Assembly: GCF_028437565.1 (NCBI RefSeq)
Contig: NZ_JAMRYR010000003.1
Span: 186,001 to 250,000, forward strand
DNA: 64,000 bases
Source: Actinomyces sp. B33
GTDB lineage: Bacteria; Actinomycetota; Actinomycetes; Actinomycetales; Actinomycetaceae
Direction: 5' to 3'
Part shown: one piece after another, positions 33,994 through 42,212 of the stretch
Numbering within the stretch: position 1 is the first letter of the stretch
Layout: every line of letters starts with the position of its first letter
Made by a program: the position numbers and the translations under genes
The notes under the pieces: generated by a model
Databases searched by the model: none
What the model was told of the DNA's origin: nothing
What the model saw: the letters and a program-made list of their open reading frames with translations, nothing else

Positions 33994-34296
33994 ATGGCCA
34001 CCGATTACGACGCACCGCGTAAGAACGAGGACGATGTCGCCGAGGATTCCATCGAGGAGCTCAAGGCGCGTCGAAATGATGCCGGTTCCGCAGAGATCGA
34101 GGAGGACGAGAACGAGGCGGCGGAGAACTTCGAACTGCCCGGCGCCGACCTGTCCAAGGAGGAGTTGACGGTCCACGTCGTGCCCCGTCAGGACGACGAG
34201 TTCACGTGCTCGATGTGCTTCCTCGTCCACCACTCCTCCCAGATCGCTTACGTCGACGACGCGGGACTCCCCGTGTGCACCGAGTGCGCGGGCTGA
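33994..34296 (+). CDS. DUF4193 family zinc-ribbon protein
   Basis: A 100-residue acidic protein starting MATDYDAPRK and ending with a zinc-ribbon-like CSMCFLVHH...CTEC set (two CxxC pairs), the pattern of the actinobacterial DUF4193 family. It leads a run of conserved genes (DUF3710, OB-fold, DUF3159). Function unknown. The dut gene that usually sits between DUF4193 and DUF3710 is absent here. Confidence 0.85.
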   Translation: MATDYDAPRKNEDDVAEDSIEELKARRNDAGSAEIEEDENEAAENFELPGADLSKEELTVHVVPRQDDEFTCSMCFLVHHSSQIAYVDDAGLPVCTECAG

Positions 34297-34305
34297 GGCG
34301 AGAAC

Positions 34306-34953
34306 ATGTTCTCCCGGTCGAAGAGGAACCCCCCCGTTGACGAGGCACCCGTCGTCGAGACGAGGGCGCTGCCGACGCTGACGGACGACGACCCCGTGTG
34401 GTCGCGGCCCGGCCCGCGCACGATCCACGAGGTCGACCCCTCTTCCGGCTACGTCGACATGGGAGCGATCCGCATCCCCGCGATCCAGGGGATGCAGCTG
34501 CGCACCCAGGTCGCCGACGACCAGAAGACGGTCCTGCGGGTCCTCGTCGTCCTGGGGGCGTCCGGCATCCAGATGAGCGTCGCCGCGGCCCCCCGGTCCG
34601 GCGGCGTGTGGGACGAGCTGCGCGAGCAGATCCGCCAGTCGCTGGTGAGCGACGGGGCGACCGTCGAGGACGTCGACTCGCGCTACGGGCGCGAGCTGCT
34701 CGCCGACATCCCGGTGTCCATGCCCGACGGGCGCACCGCGACCTCGAAGATGCGGATCATCGGGCGAGAAGGCGACCGGTGGTTCTCCCGCATCGACGTC
34801 CTCGGACCCGCGGCCGTGTCCCCCGAGGCCGGGGCCGAGCTGGAGAAGGTCATCGACCGGATCGTCGTCGTGCGCGACGACCAGCCGCGCGCGCGCCTCG
34901 ACCTCCTGCCGATCCACGTGCCCTCCGGAGCCGTCGAGGTCCCCGGTGCCTGA
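34306..34953 (+). CDS. DUF3710 family protein
   Basis: A 215-residue protein of the actinobacterial DUF3710 family, recognised by GYVDMGAIRIPAIQGMQLR near residue 48, the SVAAAPRSGGVWDELR segment near 91 and VDSRYGRELLADIP near 124. No catalytic residues are known. It overlaps the start of the OB-fold gene by 8 nt. It is cytoplasmic and of unknown role. Confidence 0.85.
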   Translation: MFSRSKRNPPVDEAPVVETRALPTLTDDDPVWSRPGPRTIHEVDPSSGYVDMGAIRIPAIQGMQLRTQVADDQKTVLRVLVVLGASGIQMSVAAAPRSGGVWDELREQIRQSLVSDGATVEDVDSRYGRELLADIPVSMPDGRTATSKMRIIGREGDRWFSRIDVLGPAAVSPEAGAELEKVIDRIVVVRDDQPRARLDLLPIHVPSGAVEVPGA

Positions 34954-35338
34954 CGATCAGCCCCGGTTCTCGCTGCTCGACCGCCTGTCCGACCTGTGGG
35001 GCAGCGACTCGAGGCTGGCCGACGAGGCCGAGGACGAGGACCGTTCGCGCCGCAACCGCGGGACGATCCCGATCGCCGAGGTCGCCGACCGCCAGCGCGT
35101 CACGCTCTTCGGGTCCCTCCTGTCGATGACGTTCCCCCCGGCGTCGGCCCCCGCCGTCCTCGTCGCGACCCTGTACGACGGGACCGGGTCCATCGAGTTG
35201 CGCTGGCCGGGTCGCACGCACATCCCGGGGCTGAGCGTCGGCGTCCACATCGAGGTCGAGGGCACCGCCGGCTTCCAGGGCGACCAGCTCGTCATCGTCA
35301 ACCCCCTGTACCGAGTCGTCACCGCCGAGTCCGCATGA
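34946..35338 (+). CDS. OB-fold nucleic acid-binding protein
   Basis: A 130-residue protein with an OB-fold core (DRQRVTLFGSLLSMTFPP near residue 49, then ATLYDGTGSIELRWPGRTHIPGL in outline near 75, VEGTAGFQGDQLVIVNPLY near 104), as in the RecG-wedge-like proteins conserved beside DUF3710. Single-stranded nucleic acid binding is inferred from the fold. It starts at GTG 34946 by overlap and ends in an overlap with the DUF3159 gene. Confidence 0.78.
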   Translation: MPDDQPRFSLLDRLSDLWGSDSRLADEAEDEDRSRRNRGTIPIAEVADRQRVTLFGSLLSMTFPPASAPAVLVATLYDGTGSIELRWPGRTHIPGLSVGVHIEVEGTAGFQGDQLVIVNPLYRVVTAESA

Positions 35339-36021
35339 GCGCCCCCGAATCCCCCGAGAACGCGTCCCCGGGCCGGGCGGGCGCATGGACGAGGGTCCTC
35401 GACGAGGACTCGTTCTCGTGGCGGGACGCCGTCGGAGGGGCCCGCGGCGTCGTCGAAGCGGTCGCCCCCGGCCTCGTCTTCGTCGTCGCCTTCGTCGCGA
35501 CTTCGCGACTGTGGCCGACGCTCATCGCCAGCGCGGCGGTCGCCCTCGTCGCCTGCGCGGTCCGCCTCGTCCAGCGCCAGCCGCTGACCCAGGCCCTGTC
35601 GGGCCTCGTCGGGGTCGGCATCGGCGTCGCATGGGCGGCCCTGTCCGGGCGGGGCGAGAACTACTTCACGTGGGGGCTCATCACGGCGACGGCCTTCCTC
35701 GCGGCCATCCTCGTATCGGTCCTCGTCGGCAGATCGGCGGCGTCGATCGGGGTGGGCCTCGCGTGGGAGCTGCCCGACGGGTGGAGGTCCGATCCGCGGA
35801 TGCGCCCGCTCGTGCGCCGCTGCACGCAGGTGTCGCTCCTGTGGGCGGCGATGTTCGCGATCCGCCTGGGCATCCAGCTGCCCCTCTGGTGGGCGGGGAT
35901 GGTCGCGGAGCTGGGGATCGCCAAACTGGTCCTCGGACTGCCCCTGTTCGCCCTGGCCTGCTGGGCGACGTGGGCGGGGTTGCGCCCCTTCGCCCCCGCG
36001 GCCGGGCGTCCGGGGCGCTGA
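35335..36021 (+). CDS. DUF3159 family membrane protein
   Basis: A 228-residue integral membrane protein with about five hydrophobic segments (roughly residues 42-60, 62-80, 86-105, 117-134 and 175-218). It has the family's DAVGGARGVVEAVAPGLVF start and a conserved RGENYFTWGL loop near 106. Function unknown; its steady association with the OB-fold gene and the potassium genes that follow is typical of actinobacteria. It converges on ceoC with a 4-nt gap. Confidence 0.83.
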   Translation: MSAPESPENASPGRAGAWTRVLDEDSFSWRDAVGGARGVVEAVAPGLVFVVAFVATSRLWPTLIASAAVALVACAVRLVQRQPLTQALSGLVGVGIGVAWAALSGRGENYFTWGLITATAFLAAILVSVLVGRSAASIGVGLAWELPDGWRSDPRMRPLVRRCTQVSLLWAAMFAIRLGIQLPLWWAGMVAELGIAKLVLGLPLFALACWATWAGLRPFAPAAGRPGR

Positions 36022-36025
36022 GCGG

Positions 36026-36730
36026 CTACCGGCCGTCGGCCTCTAGCTCCTCGTCCTCGTCGGGTGCGGGGGCGATGAGCCCGGTCAGGCGCGGCACCGC
36101 CGTCTGATCGGTGTCGGAGATCAGCAGGAGCAGTTCGTCCCCGGCTTCGAGGAGGTCGTCGGCGCTGGGCGTCAGCGGGCGCCCGTCGCGCAGGATCGCC
36201 GTGAGGACGGACCTGGGGGGCAGGTCGAGGGAAGCGACGCGGGTCCCGGCCACGGGCGAGTCGTCGGGGACGACGATCGCGTACATCGACACCTCGGCGC
36301 TGTTGAAGGAGAAGAGACGCACAGGCGTGCCGATCGACACGGCCTCCTCCACCAGCGCCGTCATCATCCTCGGGGTCGACACGGACACGTCGACGCCCCA
36401 GGACTCGTCGAAGAGCCACTCGTTCTTCGGGTTGTTCAAGCGGGCGACGACGCGGGGGACGGCGAACTCGGTCTTGGCCAGGAGGGACACGACGAGATTG
36501 ACCTTGTCGTCCCCCGTGGCGGCGACCATGACGTCGGCCTCGGCCAGCCCGGCGTCACGCAGGGCCTCGGGGGAGCAGGCGTCGGCGAGCACCCAGTCGG
36601 CGTCGGCCACCGAGGCGACGCGCAGCTGATCGGGCTGGTTGTCGATGAGGGTGATCTCGTGGTCGTGGTCGAGGAGCTCGAGGGCCACCGATCGACCGAC
36701 GGAGCCGGCTCCGGCGATGACGATCTTCAT
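36026..36730 (-). CDS. TrkA-type RCK potassium regulatory protein (CeoC-like)
   Basis: A 234-residue cytoplasmic regulator with a Rossmann RCK_N domain (KIVIAGAGSVGRSVALELLDHDHEITLID in outline, residues 2-30) and a TrkA_C domain in the last third (PRSVLTAILRDGRPLTPSADDLLEAGDELLLL). It binds NAD(H) or nucleotide and gates a K+ transporter. It follows the second TrkA-like gene by one nt, forming the ceoB-ceoC pair, and ends in an acidic tail. Confidence 0.87.
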   Translation of the reverse strand: MKIVIAGAGSVGRSVALELLDHDHEITLIDNQPDQLRVASVADADWVLADACSPEALRDAGLAEADVMVAATGDDKVNLVVSLLAKTEFAVPRVVARLNNPKNEWLFDESWGVDVSVSTPRMMTALVEEAVSIGTPVRLFSFNSAEVSMYAIVVPDDSPVAGTRVASLDLPPRSVLTAILRDGRPLTPSADDLLEAGDELLLLISDTDQTAVPRLTGLIAPAPDEDEELEADGR

Positions 36731-36731
36731 G

Positions 36732-37397
36732 TCAGGCCTCCAGATTCGGGGCGTCGGTCAGGAGGTTGCGCAGCGGGGCGGCGTCGGTCCCGGTGATGGC
36801 GAAGTACAACTGATCGTGCTCCTGGACGACGAGTTCGGGCGAGGCGGGGCGGATGATGCCCAGGCGCGAGGCGAAGGCGATCCTCGCCCCGGCGAGCTCC
36901 TCGACGGTCGAGAAGGGGATCCCGTACCAGGAGGGCGCGGGGGTGGCGTTGACGAGGGAGACCTCTCCCGTCGGATGCGTCCAGGTGACGGCGGCGTCGG
37001 GCGGCAGGAGGCGGCGCATGACCGATTCGGTGGTCCGCTTGACGGAGGCGACCGTGGGGATGCCGAGGCGCTCGTAGACGTAGGCGCGGGCCGGGTCGTA
37101 GATGCGGGCGACGACCCGCTCGACGTGGAAGACCTCGCGGGCCACGCGAGCGGCGATGATGTTCGAGTTGTCCCCCGAGGACACGGCCGCGAAGGCGTAG
37201 GCGTCCTTGATGCCGGCCTGGCGCAGGGCGTCGCGGTCCATTCCCAGTCCCGTGACGCGGCGCCCGGAGAAGTCCGGGGGCAGGCGGTTGAAGGCCTTGG
37301 AGTCGATGTCGATGACGGCGACGGAATGGCCGTCGGCGTCAAGCGTGGCGGCGAGTCGGGCTCCGACGCGTCCGCATCCCATGATGACGAAATGCAC
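36732..37397 (-). CDS. TrkA-type RCK potassium regulatory protein (CeoB-like)
   Basis: A 221-residue RCK protein: HFVIMGCGRVGARLAATLDADGHSVAVID in outline at residues 2-30, with the nucleotide-binding GxGxxG as GCGRVG, the SSGDNSNIIAARVAREVF stretch near 72, and a C-terminal TrkA_C lobe. It starts with GTG 37397 placed 6 nt after a TACGTT -10 and drives ceoC. With the permease on the other strand at 37873 it most likely forms a potassium uptake system. Confidence 0.87.
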   Translation of the reverse strand: MHFVIMGCGRVGARLAATLDADGHSVAVIDIDSKAFNRLPPDFSGRRVTGLGMDRDALRQAGIKDAYAFAAVSSGDNSNIIAARVAREVFHVERVVARIYDPARAYVYERLGIPTVASVKRTTESVMRRLLPPDAAVTWTHPTGEVSLVNATPAPSWYGIPFSTVEELAGARIAFASRLGIIRPASPELVVQEHDQLYFAITGTDAAPLRNLLTDAPNLEA

Positions 37398-37403
37398 GGG
37401 ACC

Positions 37404-37409
37404 AACGTA
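37404..37409 (-). promoter_or_regulatory. Leaderless -10 box of the ceoB-ceoC operon
   Basis: TACGTT on the minus strand (37409-37404) ends 6 nt before GTG 37397, with no Shine-Dalgarno sequence. Confidence 0.45.
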
Positions 37410-37451
37410 CTCGCCCCGGCGCCCCGTTCCAATCCCGCGGGCGGATGAGGG

Positions 37452-37481
37452 CGGGGGCGCGGGAATGGATCCCCGCGCCCC
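37452..37481. terminator. Strong hairpin downstream of the sortase-signal remnant
   Basis: GGGGGCGCGGG (37452-37462) pairs perfectly with 37471-37481 around an 8-nt loop. It lies 27 nt beyond the minus-strand stop at 37509-37511 and before the ceoB promoter, so it terminates transcription of the remnant. Confidence 0.7.
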
Positions 37482-37508
37482 CCGCCGGGTGGCGTCCGCC
37501 CGCCGGCG

Positions 37509-37872
37509 TCAGGACCTGCGGCGCCGACCCGCGAGGGCCGCCAGGCCCAGGACCGCCAGGGCGGATCCGGCGGACAGGGCCAGTGCGGAGTCCGCGCCGG
37601 TTACGGCCAGGGGCCTGGACCGCCCGGTCGTGGCCGCGCTCGAGGGCCGGGCCCCGGGGGCCGACGGTTTCGCGGACGGCGCGGAGGCGCCTGATCCGGG
37701 TCCGGGAGTCGCTCCCGGACCCTCATCCGAGGGGACGGGCGTGGCCGGGACGAGCGGCGTCCAGGGGACGGATGTCGGTCCGTCGTCCGGCGAGGCGGTG
37801 AAAGGCCGGGCCGCCGGGGAAGACGAAGACGATGGGCGCGGCGTCGGCAGCGGCGGGTCTAGGCTTGCCCTC
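37509..37872 (-). pseudogene. C-terminal remnant of a sortase-anchored (LAxTG) surface protein
   Basis: The minus-strand frame ends with a full cell-wall sorting signal: PLAVTG, a ~20-residue Ala/Leu/Gly hydrophobic segment, then RRRRS and a stop. Upstream is a Pro/Ser/Ala-rich stalk (PSDEGPGATPGPGSGASAPS in part). No signal peptide or start exists: the frame runs back into the antisense of the permease gene. A terminator lies right after the stop. It therefore looks like the surviving 3' end of a deleted surface-protein gene. Chance occurrence in GC-rich antisense is less likely because the anchor has all three parts in order. Confidence 0.5.
37860..37865 (+). promoter_or_regulatory. Leaderless -10 box of the permease gene
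   Basis: TAGGCT ends 7 nt before GTG 37873, with no ribosome binding site between. Confidence 0.5.
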
Positions 37873-39933
37873 GTGCTGCACAACCTCCTGACCCGCACCA
37901 AGCGGATCCTCATCGGGCGCCCGATGCGCTCCGACGCCATGGGGCACCAGCTGCTCCCCAAGAGGATCGCCCTGCCGGTTTTCGCCTCCGACGCGCTCTC
38001 GTCGGTCGCCTACGCGCCCGACGAGATCCTCCTGACCCTCGCCCTCGCCGGAGGACTGGCCGCCCTCCAGTCCTTCTGGGTCGGCGTCGCCGTTGCCGGC
38101 GTCCTCGCGGTCGTCGTCCTGTCCTACCGCCAGACCGTCCACGCCTACCCATCCGGCGGCGGCGACTACGAGGTGGTGACGACCAACCTCGGGCGCACCT
38201 GGGGCCTCGTCGTCGCCTCCGCGCTCCTCGTCGACTACATCCTCACCGTCGCCGTGTCGATCTCCTCGGGCGCCGCCTACATCACGACGGCGGTCCCCGC
38301 CCTCGACGGCTACGAGGTCCCCATCGCCGTCGTCCTCGTCGTCGTCCTCGCCGTCCTCAACCTGCGCGGCACGAGAGAGGCCGGCGGGGCCTTCGCCGTC
38401 CCGACCTACCTCTACATGTTCTCGATCCTCCTCATGGTCGCGGTCGGCGCCGTCGAATGGGCCACCGGAACCCTCGGGGAGGCGCCGACCGCCGCCTACG
38501 ACCTCGTCCCCGACGCCGTCCACGCCGACGGCCTCGTCGGACTGGGCGGGGCCTTCCTCCTCATGCGGGCCTTCTCCTCCGGGTGCGCGGCCCTGACCGG
38601 CGTCGAGGCGATCTCCAACGGCGTCCCCCTCTTCAAACGTCCTAAGTCGGCCAACGCGGCCGCCACCCTTGGCCTCCTCGGCGCGATCGCCGCCTCGATG
38701 ATGCTGTCGATCCTCCTGCTCGCCCGCGCCACCGGGCTGAAGATCGTCGACGACCCCGCCTCCCAGCTCACCCTCGACGGCGCCCCCGCGCCCGAGGACA
38801 CCCCCGTCGCCCCCGCGATCTCCCAGATCGCCACCGCGGTCTTCGGCCAGGGGTCCCTCCTCTTCCTCCTCATCACCGTCGTCACCGGCCTGATCCTCGT
38901 CCTCGCCGCCAACACCGCGTTCAACGGGTTCCCGACCCTGGCGTCGGTGCTCTCCAAGGACTCCTACCTGCCGCGCCAGATGATCCGCCGGGGCGACCGC
39001 CTGTCCTACTCGAACGGCATCGGCATCCTCACGGTCGCCGCGATCGCCCTGATCGTCGGCTTCGAGGCGGAGACGACCCGCCTGATCCAGCTCTACGTCG
39101 TCGGCGTCTTCATCTCCTTCACCCTGTCCCAGCTGGGGATGATCCGGCACTGGAACACGATCCTGCGGACCCGCCAGACCGGCGTCGAACGAGGGCGCGT
39201 CCTGCGCTCGCGCGCCGTCAACGTCATCGGTTTCATGATGACCGGGATCGTCCTCGTCGTCGTCCTCGTGACGAAATTCGCCCACGGCGCGTGGATCACC
39301 CTCCTGATGATGGCGGTGGTGCTCCTCACCCAACTGCGGATCCACCGCCACTACGACACGATCCGACGCCAGCTCAAAGTCGAGGACTGGTCCGCCAAGC
39401 GCGCCCTGCCCTCGCGCGTGCGCGCCCTCGTCCTCGTCTCCAACCTCTCGCGCCCCTCGATGCGCGCCGTCGCAGCGGCCCGCGCCTCCCAACCCTCCGC
39501 CCTCGAACTCGTCTGCGTCGTCGCCGACGAGGCCGAGGAGCGCAAGATCCGCTCGGAGTGGGTCGAATCCGGACTGCCGATCCCCCTGACGATCCTGTCG
39601 AGCCCCTATCGCGACCTGACGACGGTGATCCTCCAGTACATCCGAGGCAGGCGGCGCCGATCGCCGGGGGAGATGCTCATCGTCTACATGCCCCAGTTCA
39701 TCGTCCGGCGCTGGTGGGAGAACGCCCTGCACAACCAGACGGCCCTGCGGCTCAGACGCGCCCTGTTCGACGTCCCCGGGGTCCTCATCACCCTGGTGCC
39801 CTGGAAACTCGGCGAGGACGACGCCGTCGAGGGCCGCCAGCTCGTCAACGACCCCTTCAAACGACCGGCGACGACTGCGGCCGAACCCGCCCCGTCCGAC
39901 GCCTCGACGACCCCCGCACCGGAGACCCCATGA
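37873..39933 (+). CDS. APC-superfamily permease, KimA-like probable potassium transporter
   Basis: A 686-residue membrane protein: about 12 transmembrane segments in residues 35-475 and a C-terminal cytoplasmic domain (~510-660). Signature stretches are PVFASDALSSVAYAPDEILL near 35 and YPSGGGDYEVVTTNLG near 93, both typical of the KimA/KUP-like group formerly annotated as amino acid permeases. In B. subtilis KimA imports K+ and is shut by c-di-AMP. The gene stands opposite a ceoB-ceoC RCK pair, which supports potassium as substrate by inference. The GTG start follows a leaderless promoter. The stop overlaps the TRAM methyltransferase start, an association conserved in actinobacteria. Confidence 0.83.
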   Translation: MLHNLLTRTKRILIGRPMRSDAMGHQLLPKRIALPVFASDALSSVAYAPDEILLTLALAGGLAALQSFWVGVAVAGVLAVVVLSYRQTVHAYPSGGGDYEVVTTNLGRTWGLVVASALLVDYILTVAVSISSGAAYITTAVPALDGYEVPIAVVLVVVLAVLNLRGTREAGGAFAVPTYLYMFSILLMVAVGAVEWATGTLGEAPTAAYDLVPDAVHADGLVGLGGAFLLMRAFSSGCAALTGVEAISNGVPLFKRPKSANAAATLGLLGAIAASMMLSILLLARATGLKIVDDPASQLTLDGAPAPEDTPVAPAISQIATAVFGQGSLLFLLITVVTGLILVLAANTAFNGFPTLASVLSKDSYLPRQMIRRGDRLSYSNGIGILTVAAIALIVGFEAETTRLIQLYVVGVFISFTLSQLGMIRHWNTILRTRQTGVERGRVLRSRAVNVIGFMMTGIVLVVVLVTKFAHGAWITLLMMAVVLLTQLRIHRHYDTIRRQLKVEDWSAKRALPSRVRALVLVSNLSRPSMRAVAAARASQPSALELVCVVADEAEERKIRSEWVESGLPIPLTILSSPYRDLTTVILQYIRGRRRRSPGEMLIVYMPQFIVRRWWENALHNQTALRLRRALFDVPGVLITLVPWKLGEDDAVEGRQLVNDPFKRPATTAAEPAPSDASTTPAPETP

Positions 39934-41258
39934 GCCCGCGCCCCCGACCTCGCCGCGCCCCCCGCCCCCGTGCCGATCGGGGCGCCGGCGATATCCTCGA
40001 CCTCGTCCTCGCCGAACCCGCCCACGGAGGGGCCTGCGTCGCCCGGGACCGCGATGGCCGGGTCGTCTTCGTCCGCCACGGCCTGCCCGGCGAGAGGGTC
40101 CGCGCCCGCGTCACCTCGACCCGTAAGGCCCTCGCCTGGGCCGACGCCGTCGAGGTCCTCGACCCTTCGCCCGACCGCGTCGATCCCGCGTGGCCGCAGG
40201 CCGGGCCCGGAGGCGTCGGCGGGGGAGAGCTCTCCCACGTCGCCCCGCCCGCGCAGCGCCGATGGAAGGCCGACGTCCTGCGCGGCCAGCTGCGGCGCAT
40301 CGGCGGGCCGGACCTGGCCGCGCGCGTCGACGAGATCGGCGGCGCCGACGTCCTGCCCGCCCCCGGCGACGAGTCCGCCGACGACCCCCTGACGGGCCGG
40401 CGCACCCGCATCGAACTCGTCATCGGCGCCGACGGCCGCCCCGGGATGCGCACCCACCGCGGTCACGATGTCGTCGCCCTCGACGACATGCCGCTGGCGG
40501 TCGAGTCGATCCGCGCCCTGGGCCTCTTCGACGCCGATTCCCCGTGGCGGCGCGTGTGGAAGGTGGGCGACCGCATCCGGGTCGTCGCCGCGAACGGCGC
40601 CGATCCTCTGGTCCTGACCCCGCAGGGCGCCCGCGACGCCCGGATGCGGCTGGTCGACGTTGATCGGCTGACGTGGAGGATCCGGGCGGGGGGCCGCGAC
40701 TACTCCTATGGTGTGCGCCCGCGGGGGTTCTGGCAGACGCACGTGCGCGGAGCCGAGGCCCTCGCCTCGGCCCTCGTCGACCTGGCGGTCCCGCGGACGG
40801 GGGAGGCCGTCGCCGAGCTGTACTCCGGGGCGGGGCTCTTCTCCGCGGTCCTGGCCGACGCGATCGGGCCGTCGGGCTCGTTGGCGTGCCTGGAGGGGGA
40901 TGAGGCCGCCGTGGCCGACGCGGCCGAGAACCTCAGTGGGGCCGCGTGGGCGCAGGCTTTCGTCGGGGCCGTCGACGCGTCGGCGGTCGGCGAGCTCGTC
41001 GTGGAGCTCGGACGCTCCCCGGACCTTCTCGTCCTCGACCCTCCGCGTGCGGGGGCCGGGCGGGGCGTGTGCGAGGCGATCGGTGCGACCGGCGCCGGGC
41101 GGGTCGTCCTCGTCTCCTGCGATCCGGCGGCCGGCGCGCGCGACCTGCGCGCCCTCGTTGACTCCGGTTACCGGGTCGACGCGCTGCGGGCCTGGGACCT
41201 GTTCCCCCACACCCATCATGTCGAGACAATGGTGTTGCTACAAAGAGAAGTCTTGTAG
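39930..41258 (+). CDS. TRAM-domain RNA uracil-C5 methyltransferase (TrmA/RlmD family), 3' end replaced
   Basis: A 442-residue SAM-dependent RNA methyltransferase. The TRAM domain spans about residues 19-78. The Rossmann domain has ELYSGAGLFSAVLADAIG near 294 and LVLDPPRAGAGRG near 367; the catalytic cysteine lies in VLVSCDPAAGARDL near 392, and the C-terminal FPHTHHVETMVLL is the family signature. No N-terminal 4Fe-4S cysteines are seen. The last ten codons (after the CATGTCGAGAC core at 41217) are supplied by an AT-rich insert; the original 3' end lies at 42213-42431. The gene remains open and probably functional. ATGA overlap with the permease. Confidence 0.87.
   Translation: MSPRPRPRRAPRPRADRGAGDILDLVLAEPAHGGACVARDRDGRVVFVRHGLPGERVRARVTSTRKALAWADAVEVLDPSPDRVDPAWPQAGPGGVGGGELSHVAPPAQRRWKADVLRGQLRRIGGPDLAARVDEIGGADVLPAPGDESADDPLTGRRTRIELVIGADGRPGMRTHRGHDVVALDDMPLAVESIRALGLFDADSPWRRVWKVGDRIRVVAANGADPLVLTPQGARDARMRLVDVDRLTWRIRAGGRDYSYGVRPRGFWQTHVRGAEALASALVDLAVPRTGEAVAELYSGAGLFSAVLADAIGPSGSLACLEGDEAAVADAAENLSGAAWAQAFVGAVDASAVGELVVELGRSPDLLVLDPPRAGAGRGVCEAIGATGAGRVVLVSCDPAAGARDLRALVDSGYRVDALRAWDLFPHTHHVETMVLLQREVL
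41217..41227. repeat. Left att-like direct repeat
   Basis: CATGTCGAGAC, followed by AATG. It is identical to the right copy over 11 nt, and 14 of 15 nt match when the next four bases are included. Confidence 0.65.
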
Positions 41259-41384
41259 AAATCCTTAGATTTAGACACTTTTTGCCTCCTGCAGGAAATG
41301 CTTGAAAAAACAGGTGTGATCGAGGGGAATGTTCACAGATTTTATATCGGGCAAGGAAAAGCTGAAAGGCAATCTGGAAGCTGA
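41259..41384 (+). pseudogene. Truncated open frame at the left end of the insert
   Basis: Directly after the TRAM gene stop, the same frame stays open for 41 codons and contains LLQEMLEKTGVIEGNVHRFY before a TGA just ahead of the next gene's ribosome site. It has no obvious start of its own at the left edge. It looks like the 3' end of an element gene lost on integration or deletion. I do not recognise the family. Confidence 0.35.
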
Positions 41385-41394
41385 AGGAGGTGTC

Positions 41395-41724
41395 ATGGCG
41401 GCAAGGGATGCTTTAGAGGCCTTTTTCAAGGCTGAAAATGAGCGAGATTGGGATGCTTACCGGCAGTTCTTGCATGAGGAAATCGTTTGGAGGCTGTTTG
41501 ATAAAGAGGAAAGGCGCATTTGTGGCATACTGAATTATATGCAGACGATGCAGAAAGTCTATGAGAACTCGGATGTTCGATTTCGTTGCCAAGATATGCA
41601 GGTGTCTAACGAGGGGAATAGGGTCGTTGCCTACTTGATAAATGATTTTGGAGCTCGATCGTTGGACATTTTCGATTTCAAAGATGGTCTCATCTATCGA
41701 GAATATGAATTTATATTAGATTGA
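41395..41724 (+). CDS. NTF2-like (SnoaL-type) small protein
   Basis: A 109-residue protein starting MAARDALEAFFKAENERDWD and ending FDFKDGLIYREYEFILD. The pattern 'one short helix pair, W/F-containing strand, DIFDFKDGLI' is that of SnoaL/NTF2-like alpha+beta barrels, which bind or isomerise small molecules. ATG 41395 has AAGGAGG 4 nt upstream, an excellent low-GC-type ribosome site; an upstream in-frame ATG at 41329 lacks one. Codon use is AT-rich, unlike every neighbour, so it came with the insert. The specific function is unknown. Confidence 0.65.
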   Translation: MAARDALEAFFKAENERDWDAYRQFLHEEIVWRLFDKEERRICGILNYMQTMQKVYENSDVRFRCQDMQVSNEGNRVVAYLINDFGARSLDIFDFKDGLIYREYEFILD

Positions 41725-41824
41725 TATCCTCTCGTTTTGATAATCGCCAGAAAGAAAAGCGGTCTTCAGGATGTCATCTCCCTCTCTCTAAAAACTGAAT
41801 AATCGCCGCTCAAAATAGTGGTGC

Positions 41825-41860
41825 AAAAGCAGTAAGTCTTGAAAAAGATTCGCTGCTTTT
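41825..41860 (+). terminator. Rho-independent terminator in the insert
   Basis: AAAAGCAG (41825-41832) pairs with CTGCTTTT (41853-41860), extended inward by a mostly paired 8-nt stem around GAAA and followed by a T-rich run. It is a typical low-GC-bacterium terminator, about 100 nt after the small gene. Confidence 0.8.
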
Positions 41861-42212
41861 TGTGTCTATTTTGGCATTCTGGAAATCAAGTTGAATTAAA
41901 GGCGCTAGAAAAAATTGAAGAAACGTGCTCCCTGTGAGAATAGGTGCCCCTGTCTGCCGTTGTAGTGACGAAAGGAAAAGGTGGAAAAGTGGGTATGCAG
42001 CGGCCTTACGGGTGTTGTCTTAGCAGAAGGAAAAAGCTTTTTAAAACCGCCTTTTCTTGCTTTGGTCGATTGTGCTGATAATGATGGAAGCGGGGGTGGG
42101 AGAAGTCTGTAGAAGTCGCAGAGTAGGGTTTTGTCGAGGTGTCATAATTTACTTTCCGATCATTTTGCCATCTCCGGAATCTTGTTAGGGAATTCCTTTA
42201 TTAGGCTCGACA
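41861..42212. other. Unassigned AT-rich DNA of the insert
   Basis: No frame longer than about 60 codons and no recognisable RNA or recombinase fragment. It contains purine-rich, A/T-rich stretches foreign to the host chromosome. Confidence 0.5.

Noticed and set aside
37509-37961. A complete minus-strand protein of 150 residues
   Set aside because: Its first ~35 codons are antisense to the permease gene and contain no signal peptide, so only the C-terminal anchor part is treated as meaningful, as a remnant.
41227-42212. Insertion sequence interpretation of the AT-rich insert
   Set aside because: No transposase fragment or terminal inverted repeats; the flanking repeat is a piece of gene coding sequence at a known type of integration site.
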